Shown piece by piece: positions 32,365 to 40,214 of a stretch of 64,000 nucleotides of DNA; the stretch's first letter is position 1, and the number at the start of each line of letters is the position of its first letter. The position numbers were made by a program, and so were the translations under genes. The stretch lies in the IMG/VR virus record IMGVR_UViG_3300035181_000949, positions 22,693 through 86,692 of that record, one strand, 5' to 3'. The stretch comes from a virus. The notes under the pieces were generated by a model. That model had not been told where the DNA came from. It ran no database searches and saw only the letters and a list, made by a program, of their open reading frames with translations.

Positions 32365-32822
32365 AGTACAGCATCTTGCATTTCTGCAACTCTCAATTTA
32401 GTTATATGACCTACCATCCATCCAAGATTCTTAATAGCCTCTACAATAGATAAAGCGTTACTCTTCATAAGAGCAACTTCAATGATGATTTGATTGAGCT
32501 CAACAATTTCTTTTTCGCCAGCAATGTATGCTTGGATATCGCGAGAGGTAAGTGTGCGCTGATAACCTTCCAGATACTTTTTCCAGTATTTAGCAACACG
32601 TTTCTCTTTTAAATTGTTCAACCACTCTTCAAGAGCTCTCAACTCTTGAAGAGTTTGATCATAAGAGGCCTGATAGTGTGGAAGTGTTCTAGCAATCTCT
32701 TCAAGACGTCTGCCTTCTAATTTGAAGATTGGCTCAGCGTCTTGAAGTTTCTTTTCATAGGCCGGTAATCTATCCAACACCGCGCCTAATTTATCTTCTT
32801 CAAGCAAAAGCAGGAATGACAT
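32361..32822 (-). CDS. uvsY: recombination mediator UvsY-like
   Basis: 153 residues, almost all helix. The second half (LRALEEWLNNLKEKRVAKYW, RTLTSRDIQAYIAGEKEIVE, AIKNLGWMVGHITKLRVAEM) follows the UvsY pattern of W, Y, DI/DxxYI...GDKE-like and C-terminal AI.GF.I..IR..R. UvsY helps UvsX displace gp32 from ssDNA. Its place between uvsX/32 and uvsW supports this. It is slightly longer than T4 UvsY (137). Confidence 0.75.
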   Translation of the reverse strand: MSFLLLLEEDKLGAVLDRLPAYEKKLQDAEPIFKLEGRRLEEIARTLPHYQASYDQTLQELRALEEWLNNLKEKRVAKYWKKYLEGYQRTLTSRDIQAYIAGEKEIVELNQIIIEVALMKSNALSIVEAIKNLGWMVGHITKLRVAEMQDAVL

Positions 32823-33087
32823 TTGAATCCTTTGTTATTATGAATTCCCCTGAATCATAACTGAAATCTACTGAATCTTCCTTCATGAGTTGAAGGGTTG
32901 GAACATCAGTAAAGACTCTGGGTGAATTAGAGATCATTATATCACTCTTTGACCCGGAAGAAAACAAAAATTCTATTTCAAACCCACCACCTTTACCAGC
33001 AGTGAGAGCAACAGCTACACACCCGGGCGTAGACTCAATTAGATGTTTGAATTTTGCTAGAGCGCAATACGTCAAAAAATTATTCAT
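32800..33087 (-). CDS. IscA/HesB-like A-type carrier fold lacking cysteines
   Basis: 95 residues. ALTAGKGGGFEIEF, PRVFTDVPTLQLMKEDSVDF and GEFIITKDSNV follow the IscA/HesB order (hRVxxxGGCSGFxY...hxxDxxSxxhLxGxxhDY...GFxhxNPN). The first conserved Cys is replaced (GKGGGF) and the C-terminal CGC is absent. It therefore probably does not carry an Fe-S cluster in the usual way. It overlaps uvsY by 23 bases. Related genes are known in T4-like cyanophages; the role is unclear. Confidence 0.5.
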   Translation of the reverse strand: MNNFLTYCALAKFKHLIESTPGCVAVALTAGKGGGFEIEFLFSSGSKSDIMISNSPRVFTDVPTLQLMKEDSVDFSYDSGEFIITKDSNVIPAFA

Positions 33088-33132
33088 TTGAAAGGGAGAG
33101 GGCTAAATTTAGCCCTCTCCTGGTTTGGTTAC

Positions 33133-33333
33133 TTAGTCTTCGTCAGCTACAAGCCCAATGTCCTTGATAACCTCTTGGATTTTCTTATTTAGTTTGCGGG
33201 GTGAAGCAAATACTTCACGTTGAGCGCTGTCATAAGAGTCAGATGCTTGATCGCTCTTAACTGGGTAAGTAAGAATGAAACCGCCTGAAACGATTTCGAT
33301 TGTGATTGATTCACCGTATGTATTTTTTGCCAT
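33133..33333 (-). CDS. hypothetical 66-residue protein
   Basis: Starts MAKNTYGESITIEIVSGGFI at 33333 with AGGAGAATAAC before it. A longer frame overlaps the end of uvsX and is unlikely. Beta-rich first half, helical second half. It belongs to the 32-uvsX-uvsY operon; function unknown. Confidence 0.55.
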   Translation of the reverse strand: MAKNTYGESITIEIVSGGFILTYPVKSDQASDSYDSAQREVFASPRKLNKKIQEVIKDIGLVADED

Positions 33334-33334
33334 G

Positions 33335-34411
33335 TTATTCTCCTTCTTCAGCATCGAGATCAGGAAGTTCTGGCATCTCATCTGCTGCAATTGTTGGTTG
33401 TGCCTTAGGGTGCTTGAAGAGCTTTGCTGCATCTTCGTGCGTCATGTTGTCAGGCTTAAAGAAATATGTTTCACCATCAATAGGCCCAACGGACATCATC
33501 CATCCCTGTTTCTTACCAGGAACATCAGATTTTGTAATCACACCAAGATCTTCCAAAAGCTCTGCTAGACCAGAGAATGGAGATAATCCAGTGCTGTATG
33601 GAAGTTCAAGTTCAACTTTACTTCCGATTTTCGCAAAGCGCGATTTGTATGTTTCAACTCGCATTCTGATACCGACAATGTCAGTACCTTCCCTCAACTT
33701 AAGCTTGGTAGCCAAAGCAGTAATAGACGGGAAGAACTTAACGCTGTTAGTCATTGCCCATGCGCCATCTCCCATCATGATGTCTTGCGGGTAGACGTGG
33801 TCGGTAAACACGAGTGCCATTGGAAGCATTGCAATTTTGCCATGAAGCATCTTCAACATTGCCTTACGACGTTTTGCTAGCTGACCAAGGTCACCTTTAA
33901 CAGTGCCGTCGCGTTCATAGTTTTCCAATTCAGTGGTAGATGCAAGCATAGCCAAAGAATCAATAACAATAAGAACACGAGGGGCATCATAATTATTAGT
34001 GCCATAGCTCTTGATGTATGAACTAAAGAACTCAGAGAGAACTTGGTTCACATCTTCAATCATGGTGACCTTGACATACGTCATTGAGTCTTCGTCAATC
34101 TTAACACCAATCTTTTGAAGATAAGTAATGTCAAGAGCATTTTCAGAATCAAGAAGCAATACGTGCCAGCCCGATCGCTGTGCCTCACGAATAGCAGAGG
34201 TTGCTAGAAATGATTTGCCTGAACCAGATGGGCCTACAAGAGCTGTAGAGCGGCCAAGTGGTACAAATTTATTCCAGTCGCCAGTGAGCGAGTAGTTTAA
34301 TGCATAATTTCCAGATGAAAGCCACTCATTAACCTGTCGAACCCCAATAGAGATCGTACTGATTTTCTTAGCAGCCTTTTGGAAATCTTTTAGAAATGAT
34401 AATCCGGCCAT
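33335..34411 (-). CDS. uvsX: UvsX, RecA-like strand-exchange protein
   Basis: 358 residues from ATG 34411 (MAGLSFLKDFQKAAKKI), with AGGAAAAAT upstream. Walker A GPSGSGKS is at 60-67; VLLLDSENALD is the RecA-type segment after it; RVLIVIDSLAMLAS is Walker B; TDHVYPQDIMMGDGAWAM is the L2-like region. The C-terminus is acidic (EMPELPDLDAEEGE). UvsX pairs homologous DNA in recombination-dependent replication. It lies directly downstream of gene 32 and upstream of uvsY. Confidence 0.92.
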   Translation of the reverse strand: MAGLSFLKDFQKAAKKISTISIGVRQVNEWLSSGNYALNYSLTGDWNKFVPLGRSTALVGPSGSGKSFLATSAIREAQRSGWHVLLLDSENALDITYLQKIGVKIDEDSMTYVKVTMIEDVNQVLSEFFSSYIKSYGTNNYDAPRVLIVIDSLAMLASTTELENYERDGTVKGDLGQLAKRRKAMLKMLHGKIAMLPMALVFTDHVYPQDIMMGDGAWAMTNSVKFFPSITALATKLKLREGTDIVGIRMRVETYKSRFAKIGSKVELELPYSTGLSPFSGLAELLEDLGVITKSDVPGKKQGWMMSVGPIDGETYFFKPDNMTHEDAAKLFKHPKAQPTIAADEMPELPDLDAEEGE

Positions 34412-34473
34412 ATTTTTCCTCGTGAAAGGAAATGCTGGAGGGTAATTATCCCCCAAGCATTCCTATTTGTGGA

Positions 34474-35349
34474 TTACTGAGCTTCAGCTGCTGCTTTAGC
34501 TTTAGCGCGAGCCTTGAGTTGTTCAAGGACAGAACCAGTCTTAGCTGGTGTAGGTGCTTCCTCTTCTACAGGAGTAGGTGCTGGAGCTTGCTTAGCTACT
34601 AGAGCTGGCTTTGCAGCAGGAGCTTCATCTTCATCATGACTACTTTCCTTGAATGCTGCACCAGTTTGGTCTGCTGTAAGCAGAGCTTCAACTGTAGCAC
34701 GGTCCATCTTGGCACCACGGTAGTCAGCAAGGTTGTAAAGATTGATGGCTTCAAGAATCTCATCTTCCAAATCAGATTGCTTAGGAGCAAAGCTGGATGT
34801 GGTGTAAGAAGCGTACTGACCATTCTTTGTCTTCTTGATGCGGAAGTTGTATCCACCCTTAAGCTCGTAAGGAGGTACTTCCAAGTCTCCAGACTGGAAT
34901 GCAGCTTGGATTTGTTTGAACACTGCTGGTCCAAATTCGATCAACTTAACAAGTTGAGATTGGTCATGTTCAATTGGGGACTCGATAACAATTACCTGTC
35001 CGATGTAGGACTTCTTGCGGTAATACTTCTTACCCATCTCTTCATTCTTCTCATCGTAGTACTTACGTGAAAGAGCACAGATTGGGCAATCTTCACCATA
35101 CATGGAAAGGCAAGGAACAGTCTTTTTCTGCCCATTAATAATCAACTCGTGCTGAAGATTTTCAACAAGGAATCCGAGGCTGTTTTCGTCGTCAAGGTCG
35201 GGGAGGAAACGAACAACTGCTGTAGAGTCATCTGGCATTTTCCAGAAGGGATACTTAAGCTTCCAAGATTGGTCGCCTCCACCTGTAGTGGAGGCCTTCT
35301 TATCAAAGGCGCTCTTTAGAGCTTCAAGTTTGTTTTTTGCGCTGGACAT
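34474..35349 (-). CDS. 32: single-stranded DNA-binding protein (gp32-like)
   Basis: 291 residues. N-terminal basic segment KLEALKSAFDKKAS, core YPFWKMPDDSTAVVRFLPD, zinc-site region VPCLSMYGEDCPICALS with an upstream His, then a conserved YIGQVIVIESP...NFRIKKTKNG stretch. An acidic, Ala/Pro-rich linker and C-terminal tail follow, as in T4 gp32, where the tail contacts partner proteins. Promoters of early and late type and a palindrome lie upstream. Confidence 0.9.
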   Translation of the reverse strand: MSSAKNKLEALKSAFDKKASTTGGGDQSWKLKYPFWKMPDDSTAVVRFLPDLDDENSLGFLVENLQHELIINGQKKTVPCLSMYGEDCPICALSRKYYDEKNEEMGKKYYRKKSYIGQVIVIESPIEHDQSQLVKLIEFGPAVFKQIQAAFQSGDLEVPPYELKGGYNFRIKKTKNGQYASYTTSSFAPKQSDLEDEILEAINLYNLADYRGAKMDRATVEALLTADQTGAAFKESSHDEDEAPAAKPALVAKQAPAPTPVEEEAPTPAKTGSVLEQLKARAKAKAAAEAQ

Positions 35350-35390
35350 AAATTTCTCCTAAAAATTAAAAATCAAAGTAAAATAAACTG

Positions 35391-35418
35391 TGCAATTGAA
35401 TTGCACAAAATATTTATA
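35391..35418 (-). promoter_or_regulatory. late-type promoter TATAAATA and palindrome before gene 32
   Basis: Minus-strand TATAAATA (35411-35418), an exact T4 late box, followed by GTGCAATTCAATTGCAC (35391-35407), an 8-bp inverted repeat in the 32 leader. The palindrome could be a terminator for upstream transcripts or a translational operator; T4 gp32 regulates its own mRNA. Confidence 0.5.
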
Positions 35419-35527
35419 GTACGCTCAACCAGTATGTAGTTAAGACATTAAATTCATCATGGGTGGTTCAAGAAGAACTCTTGAACAAAGTCATCATCTA
35501 GACAACATTGCATTGTCTGTAAAGGTT

Positions 35528-35556
35528 ATTATACACTGCGCTGGCGGTGTAGTAAA
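35528..35556 (-). promoter_or_regulatory. early-type promoter upstream of gene 32
   Basis: Minus-strand TTTACT (35551-35556), 17-base spacer ending GCAGTG, TATAATA (-10 at 35528-35533). Confidence 0.6.
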
Positions 35557-35559
35557 CTC

Positions 35560-35725
35560 TTATTTTGCAATTAAAGAAGTCAGAGTGATCTTCTCGATGG
35601 GTCCCTGTGCTGCTTTCTTCTCGCCAAGTTTCAGAAGTATTGGTGACTTTGTTTCAGCCTTGACGAGCAAATTTGACAATGCAGAATTACCCCACTTTGC
35701 TCTAGTACCCGCTTTTCAGTTGCAT
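35560..35725 (-). pseudogene. 54-residue gene with one-base frameshift
   Basis: ATG at 35725 gives MQLKSGY then stop. Removing one A from a run of four gives MQLKAGTRAKWGNSALSNLL and on to LLKLGEKKAAQGPIEKITLT, ending at 35560, a convincing small protein. The remaining 35350-35559 gap carries only promoter elements. Confidence 0.4.
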
Positions 35726-35859
35726 ATTACATAGCCTCAGCAGGAGTATGAGCAAAGCTCCACTTGTAATGAGGCTGCTTTTAGAGTAGTAACCCTTGTC
35801 TTTGAACACATCCAGGTACACCGTTTTAGTAATAGGATTTGGAGTGTTCAGGATATCAA

Positions 35860-36420
35860 TCAGCCCGGAACAGGATACCTTTCAGTTGCTGTTCGATCTT
35901 TGGAGCCGTCTACAACAACCAGAAAATCTACTTCATCACCAACCATCAGAGATTGCTGGCGCATGTACATATCACGTACCATAGATTCAGGCACAGTCTT
36001 ATCAGTACGAGTTGACTGACGAGAGAGGATGGTATCCAGAGGAGTCATCATCTCAACACCCCAAATCGCAAACTTCTTCGAACGTGCATCTTGAATCCAA
36101 CGAGCCCGAGACTTACGAGTCAGGTTCATGTTGTCGACAAACAGAATATCTGCAGCCAGGCACTTAGCCCACAATTCATTTACGAATGCGTCGAACTCCT
36201 TCTGATTATCATTTGCATGTTGGAAAGCCATCTCGTAGATGGACTTCTCATCATCCAGGTCAGAAACCATTCCAGTCTTTGACATCAGGAAACGAATACG
36301 ACAGTTATCCAGGGAGAAGACCATGTGTAGTCCATCACCAGCAATCTTCTTGATGCGCGATATGGTCGTGGACTTGCCCGAACCAGATACACCAACCATG
36401 ACAAAACAAACCTTAGCCAT
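35860..36420 (-). CDS. P-loop polynucleotide kinase (Pnk-like 5'-OH kinase)
   Basis: 186 residues. P-loop GVSGSGKS at 10-17 (VCFVMVGVSGSGKSTTISRI), VFSLDNCRIRFLM with the base-like Asp, ADILFVDNMNLTRKSR, and an arginine-rich lid LSRQSTRTDKTVPES. This is the kinase pattern of T4 Pnk and of HD-Pnk proteins. The reading frame continues after the stop if one G is added to a GGG run: LIDILNTPNPITKTVYLDVF, then HYKWSFAHTPAEAM, ending near 35727. The protein may thus be truncated by a frameshift. Its HD partner gene lies upstream. Confidence 0.75.
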   Translation of the reverse strand: MAKVCFVMVGVSGSGKSTTISRIKKIAGDGLHMVFSLDNCRIRFLMSKTGMVSDLDDEKSIYEMAFQHANDNQKEFDAFVNELWAKCLAADILFVDNMNLTRKSRARWIQDARSKKFAIWGVEMMTPLDTILSRQSTRTDKTVPESMVRDMYMRQQSLMVGDEVDFLVVVDGSKDRTATERYPVPG

Positions 36421-36591
36421 TCTCTTCTCCAGACTTGACTGGTAATTCCAGCCCCATTAATGATGTTGTACTAGTAGAGATGAAACGCTATGTGCTCACG
36501 CTAATTCAATAGCTCCTTCGCCATTCGATTTTACATCTACTAGTGAGCGAGTAAAGCTGAAGCTTCAATTCAGCCGTCTCTTGATCTTGTA

Positions 36592-37209
36592 TTATACTAT
36601 TTCCCAGCCCTTCATCCAGGCATCTACAGCGGCCAGATTTTCAGCTTGATCATCAGAGTTACGGCCATGGGTATCACACAGCAGCATATCCAGCCACGCT
36701 TGATGCCCAGCATTACCCATTCGATTAATCAGAGATTCCTTTAGAGCCTTACGCTTCTTCTTATCCTTCAGCATAAATGGAACGTGATACTCGATCATCA
36801 GCGCTATGTTGGAGATATCTAAGTTGGACAGTCTCAGGGTTTCCTTTACCATCTCTTGGTTAGACATCGCATAATCTATCCACATGCGAGCAGACAATTG
36901 CTCATGACCATGGTAGGAACGATACTCACCACGCTCGGCAGAGGTCTTTACCACTTGAGCTGGTGGCTTACCCACATCATGAAACAGACAGGCTACCATT
37001 GTCAAAACACGCTGCACATCATTACGATAGTTGAACAGGTTATCTTTGTACCAATCCAGCAACATGCGCGTATGCACTGACACGTTCTCTTCACGATGCC
37101 ATGTGCTATCTTCACGAGTGTTAACCATGTCGCGCCACATTTGAGTCATTCGAAAACGCTTAAAGAAAGCATCGAAACGTTCTTGTACATCAGACAACAT
37201 TATCTCCAA
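36592..37209 (-). CDS. HD-domain phosphohydrolase
   Basis: 205 residues. HREENVSVHTRMLLDWY, VACLFHDVGKPPAQ (HD pair), YHGHEQLSARM and MIEYHVPF give the H...HD...H...H metal set of HD phosphohydrolases. In bacterial HD-Pnk enzymes an HD 2',3'-phosphoesterase domain precedes a Pnk kinase. Here the same two activities lie as consecutive genes in the same order, suggesting an end-healing pair for cut RNA. The 36421-36591 gap between them holds an ACTAGTAGATG inverted repeat but no gene I can support. Confidence 0.75.
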   Translation of the reverse strand: MEIMLSDVQERFDAFFKRFRMTQMWRDMVNTREDSTWHREENVSVHTRMLLDWYKDNLFNYRNDVQRVLTMVACLFHDVGKPPAQVVKTSAERGEYRSYHGHEQLSARMWIDYAMSNQEMVKETLRLSNLDISNIALMIEYHVPFMLKDKKKRKALKESLINRMGNAGHQAWLDMLLCDTHGRNSDDQAENLAAVDAWMKGWEIV

Positions 37210-37227
37210 AATTCCATTATAATCTTA

Positions 37228-37500
37228 TTAGGGTCGTTTGTAAACTTGAGTTAGAACATCCCGCAAAAACCAGATAGGTTCTGAATCATAAGCACCATAC
37301 TCAGCAAACTGTCGCATGATGCTCATCATGTATTCTTGGGCAGTGTCTTTGGTGCTACCATCAGTATTCACTGCCAGCCTGAGAGCTTTATTCAAAGCAT
37401 CTGCAGCAGGTTTACAATCCCTGGAAGCAGTGTTCAGCTGCCACTCTCCAGCAGAAAACTTCGGATAAATCTTGACTTGCCTTGCTATGTTTTTCATCAT
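37228..37500 (-). CDS. hypothetical protein
   Basis: 90 residues (start MMKNIARQVKIYPKF), basic N-terminus and a helical C-terminal half. Overlaps the preceding 70-residue gene by four bases. No family recognised; part of a run of small genes ahead of the HD gene. Confidence 0.5.
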   Translation of the reverse strand: MMKNIARQVKIYPKFSAGEWQLNTASRDCKPAADALNKALRLAVNTDGSTKDTAQEYMMSIMRQFAEYGAYDSEPIWFLRDVLTQVYKRP

Positions 37501-37709
37501 ATTTGTCCCATTCTATATGCCATAATGGCTGTTACTAAAGGTAAACATTCCCTCCATTCTTGGAGGTCTTCATCATCCTTCATCTCTTGCATGTATCGTC
37601 CATAATGACCAGCTCGAACAGCAAAGATGTTCAGTAAAATCTCATTTACACATCGAGTATAAAATCTCGATGCCTCTGGAGCCATGTGCTTGAAATGCTG
37701 CTCCATCAA
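37497..37709 (-). CDS. hypothetical protein
   Basis: 70-residue helical protein (MMEQHFKHMAPEASRFYTRC...), coupled by four-base overlaps to genes on both sides. Unknown. Confidence 0.5.
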   Translation of the reverse strand: MMEQHFKHMAPEASRFYTRCVNEILLNIFAVRAGHYGRYMQEMKDDEDLQEWRECLPLVTAIMAYRMGQI

Positions 37710-38044
37710 TCAATTCTAGATTGTACAGTTGCATTGACTCCCATCTTCTTGAGCACACCAGCAAAAGCACGGGCCCCTTCAATCTTTGCATCCATCCATT
37801 GAGTAGCATTACCACTTGGGTTATAAACCATGTATCCGCCAGCGTAGCTATCTACCTTTCCAAGACCCATCTCTTTGAGAGCCTTTACAACTGGACCACG
37901 AGCTGGACGAATCTTTACCCATGCAAAACCGCAAGGATACCAGACATCTGGATTATCATTGATCATCTTTTGAGCTGCAGCCCGTGCAGCTTGAAGAGCT
38001 AGTTCGATTTGGGTCTTGATTTGATCAACTTGCATTTTTTGCAC
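37706..38044 (-). CDS. hypothetical protein
   Basis: 112 residues. Middle part has VWYPCGFAWVKIRPARGP and GYMVYNPSGNATQWMDAKI, giving a compact alpha/beta look resembling uncharacterised phage proteins. It overlaps the following and preceding small genes. No function assigned. Confidence 0.55.
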   Translation of the reverse strand: MQKMQVDQIKTQIELALQAARAAAQKMINDNPDVWYPCGFAWVKIRPARGPVVKALKEMGLGKVDSYAGGYMVYNPSGNATQWMDAKIEGARAFAGVLKKMGVNATVQSRID

Positions 38045-38366
38045 CTTTAGTATAAAAGCCAGAACGAATTCCCATCAGAAACGATACCACGACATCTGCA
38101 GAATTCTCAGTATTGATTGATGTTTCGGAATTGGCCCGATAAAAGTTTATCAACTGCCAAGGACCGAATCCGCCAATCCACTTGTAAAGTTCAAAATACT
38201 TTACAACAACAGGCTTCTTGAAAATCTTACGTTGAACATAAGAGCGTTCGATAACCTGCCAATCTTCTTTGGTCTCATCACGAACAGTCTTTAATATCTT
38301 GTTCAACTCCTCATTAGAGGTAGGAACATTCAATTCACTATCGTGGAGAAAAGTGGTGATGCACAT
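38025..38366 (-). CDS. hypothetical protein
   Basis: 113 residues (MCITTFLHDSELNVPTSNEE...), with YFELYKWIGGFGPWQLINFY in the middle. Unknown. An early-type promoter at 38432-38460 lies about 70 bases upstream, inside the preceding ORF. Confidence 0.5.
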   Translation of the reverse strand: MCITTFLHDSELNVPTSNEELNKILKTVRDETKEDWQVIERSYVQRKIFKKPVVVKYFELYKWIGGFGPWQLINFYRANSETSINTENSADVVVSFLMGIRSGFYTKGAKNAS

Positions 38367-38523
38367 CTGATTCTTCCTTTGTTAATTTGCAATAACCATA
38401 AGTACTTGCTGTTTCAAACCTGTGTTGAGCTATTATACACTGCTCTTCTGTTTGGTAAACGTGGGTTTCAAATTTAGTTTGTTCTCCACCATTTATCAGA
38501 ATGACTAGAAGAAGAGTCCACAT
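38338..38523 (-). CDS. small exported-type protein
   Basis: 61 residues with a short hydrophobic start (MWTLLLVILINGG) and two cysteines further on (EEQCII, YGYCKL). It may be a membrane-anchored or periplasmic micro-protein. It overlaps the next gene by 29 bases and contains an internal promoter, so coding status is moderate. Confidence 0.4.
   Translation of the reverse strand: MWTLLLVILINGGEQTKFETHVYQTEEQCIIAQHRFETASTYGYCKLTKEESDVHHHFSPR
38432..38460 (-). promoter_or_regulatory. early-type promoter
   Basis: Minus-strand GTTTAC (38455-38460), 17-base spacer ending GCAGTG, TATAATA (-10 at 38432-38437). Confidence 0.6.
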
Positions 38524-38552
38524 TTACATTTCACCTTAGCATAGGTGGTATA

Positions 38553-38708
38553 CTATTTGAGAAAATCGGCAATTGGAGCAGTGTAAATGAAACCATTACC
38601 AGCATCACAGAGGAATGCATAATTAATCATGTCATAGCCAAATTCAACCTCAACCACTGGTGCCTTACTTTCGCGGTGCTTATAACGATCTTGAACTTTC
38701 GTAATCAC
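38553..38708 (-). CDS. 51-residue hypothetical protein
   Basis: GTG start overlaps the metallopeptidase-like stop (GTGA). The product reads ITKVQDRYKHRESKAPVVEV, then FGYDMINYAFLCDAGNGFI and ends DFLK. It fills the gap between the neighbouring genes. Coupling and amino-acid make-up support a real gene; function unknown. Confidence 0.55.
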   Translation of the reverse strand: MITKVQDRYKHRESKAPVVEVEFGYDMINYAFLCDAGNGFIYTAPIADFLK

Positions 38709-39145
38709 ATCAATTCTATGGCCCGCCGCATAATCAATTCTTGACGGGAGAATGCTTCAATCTCCCATGGACGATCCAAATATGGTGTATCTGCTGGATA
38801 ACTCTTTCCTAACCAGGTCTGAGAACCATCAGCCATACTCTTTAACTGACCCTTTACCAATTGCTTTACATGAACCATCTCGTGTGCTAAAGACAAAGCG
38901 AGTTCCTTGTGAGCAATCAAGAACTTATTGCCACGAAGAAGTTGGGGCTTGATCACAACCAAGATGCAATCAACACCACTAATACCCATGTTAACCGTAA
39001 TACCCTCATTGTCACCAAAGCCATCATCAATGATCACACAAACCGCAGAAACACTGTTTTCGATCTTGAGTTGCTTGATAATCGAGGGCATCAAAGCATT
39101 TGCAAACTTGCTATTCTTGGCGCTTCCTTCAACTGAGAATTCCAT
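38705..39145 (-). CDS. metallopeptidase-like protein (HExxH)
   Basis: 146 residues. ALSLAHEMVHVKQLVKG contains HEMVH, the zinc-binding HExxH of gluzincin-type peptidases; RPWEIEAF downstream could supply the third ligand Glu. The preceding strand (CILVVIKPQLL) fits the fold. Similar short proteins occur in large phages as SprT- or M48-like peptidases. Target unknown; may act in the host or on phage structural proteins. Confidence 0.55.
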   Translation of the reverse strand: MEFSVEGSAKNSKFANALMPSIIKQLKIENSVSAVCVIIDDGFGDNEGITVNMGISGVDCILVVIKPQLLRGNKFLIAHKELALSLAHEMVHVKQLVKGQLKSMADGSQTWLGKSYPADTPYLDRPWEIEAFSRQELIMRRAIELM

Positions 39146-39154
39146 TTTCCTCTT

Positions 39155-39469
39155 TCAGTCGTTATAGATGGTAACCTTAACAGAACGTAATGCTGGATGT
39201 GCATTCACTGTAGCAGCAGTAGGAACAAAATCCCATCGGATAACATCACCATCTGAGTTACGAAAAACATCTTCAAGAGTGAAGTAAACAATGCTGCCTG
39301 TCTTCGAGGAACGCATCGCGAAACCAAGGTCCATCGAATCATTGAACATTTGACGGAGAACTGAGGGAACTTCAGCAATATTGGCGGAGAAATGACCGTA
39401 TTCCTTACTCCAAAGGAAATTGTCTGAAGAGTAGCAATGACCGATAAAGTTAAAAGGCAGATTCATCAT
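39155..39469 (-). CDS. hypothetical protein
   Basis: 104-residue beta-rich protein (MMNLPFNFIGHCYSSDNFLW...). No motif. Directly downstream of an early-type promoter, so probably expressed early. Confidence 0.5.
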   Translation of the reverse strand: MMNLPFNFIGHCYSSDNFLWSKEYGHFSANIAEVPSVLRQMFNDSMDLGFAMRSSKTGSIVYFTLEDVFRNSDGDVIRWDFVPTAATVNAHPALRSVKVTIYND

Positions 39470-39488
39470 TTGTTTCCGTTGATAAGTT

Positions 39489-39517
39489 ATTATACAACAG
39501 AACCTGATAAATGAACA
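39489..39517 (-). promoter_or_regulatory. early-type promoter
   Basis: Minus-strand TGTTCA (39512-39517), spacer with TTATCAGGTT, TTGTATAATA (-10 at 39489-39494). A GTAACC/GGTTAC dyad lies just upstream, as at the 15107 promoter. Confidence 0.55.
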
Positions 39518-39646
39518 CAGTTATTTGTGTAACAAAGTAACCAAATTAAGGTTACTTTTATGTTACTCTGTTACAACTTGAACTCTAAAGTGGTAGAAAT
39601 AGTCGGATCAGTTAGCATTTCTGACATCGCTGCTGGATCTGCAGTT

Positions 39647-39958
39647 CTAACTGGAACTTGCAGCGTGGCGAGAACGCTTCATTTTACCGGCCCTTCCCGC
39701 CTTGGACCATTCATATGCATAACCGTCTGGAGTCTTCCCATCAACAATGGAATCAACTCCTGACTTACCGACAGAATTCTTGTTCTGTGATGCCATCGTA
39801 ACAAATTGGTTCTGAGGTTCAATACGAAGTTCAGCCATAAGCTTCATCGCTTCACCCATTGGGTCAGCATAATCTTCGTGGCTGAAAAATGCACTACGCG
39901 AACCGATGTCAGTAACATCGATCCAAAATACCATAAATCCTTCAATTTGTTCCATCAT
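39647..39958 (-). CDS. hypothetical protein, C-terminus possibly frameshifted
   Basis: 103 residues (MMEQIEGFMVFWIDVTDIGS...), ending in a basic tail. After the stop, another frame reads protein-like sequence, VLATLQVPVRTADPAAMSEM then LTDPTISTTLEFKL to about 39570, suggesting either a longer original C-terminus or a lost separate gene in the 39470-39646 gap. No family recognised. Confidence 0.5.
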   Translation of the reverse strand: MMEQIEGFMVFWIDVTDIGSRSAFFSHEDYADPMGEAMKLMAELRIEPQNQFVTMASQNKNSVGKSGVDSIVDGKTPDGYAYEWSKAGRAGKMKRSRHAASSS

Positions 39959-40160
39959 CTTCTTTTGTAAGGTCTATCGCATCGTCGGTTTGCGTTTTAA
40001 CAGGAGCCATTTCCTTGAGCTGTTCAAAGACGTAAAGCATGACAACAGCATCATCGTTTAAATGTTTTTGCTGCTTAATCGTCGTGGCAATTTCAAAGTT
40101 GCGGGCGAATTGAGCAATGTCGCCACCAATCTTGATACCATATCCTGCAAATTTGTACAT
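39942..40160 (-). CDS. hypothetical protein
   Basis: 72 residues (MYKFAGYGIKIGGDIAQFAR...), acidic C-terminus; overlaps the next gene by 17 bases. Has its own promoter-like element at 40184-40212. Unknown. Confidence 0.5.
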   Translation of the reverse strand: MYKFAGYGIKIGGDIAQFARNFEIATTIKQQKHLNDDAVVMLYVFEQLKEMAPVKTQTDDAIDLTKEDDGTN

Positions 40161-40183
40161 GTCTGATCCTTAATCTAAGTTAG

Positions 40184-40212
40184 ATTATATTACAATGTCA
40201 GACCGAAAGTAA
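40184..40212 (-). promoter_or_regulatory. early-type promoter, weak match
   Basis: Minus-strand TTACTT (40207-40212), 17-base spacer, TATAAT (-10 at 40184-40189). Confidence 0.4.
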
Positions 40213-40214
40213 TC

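Noticed and set aside
35459-35734. Plus-strand 91-codon frame upstream of gene 32
   Set aside because: No Shine-Dalgarno. The minus strand of the same region carries promoters and traces of real, if frameshifted, genes.
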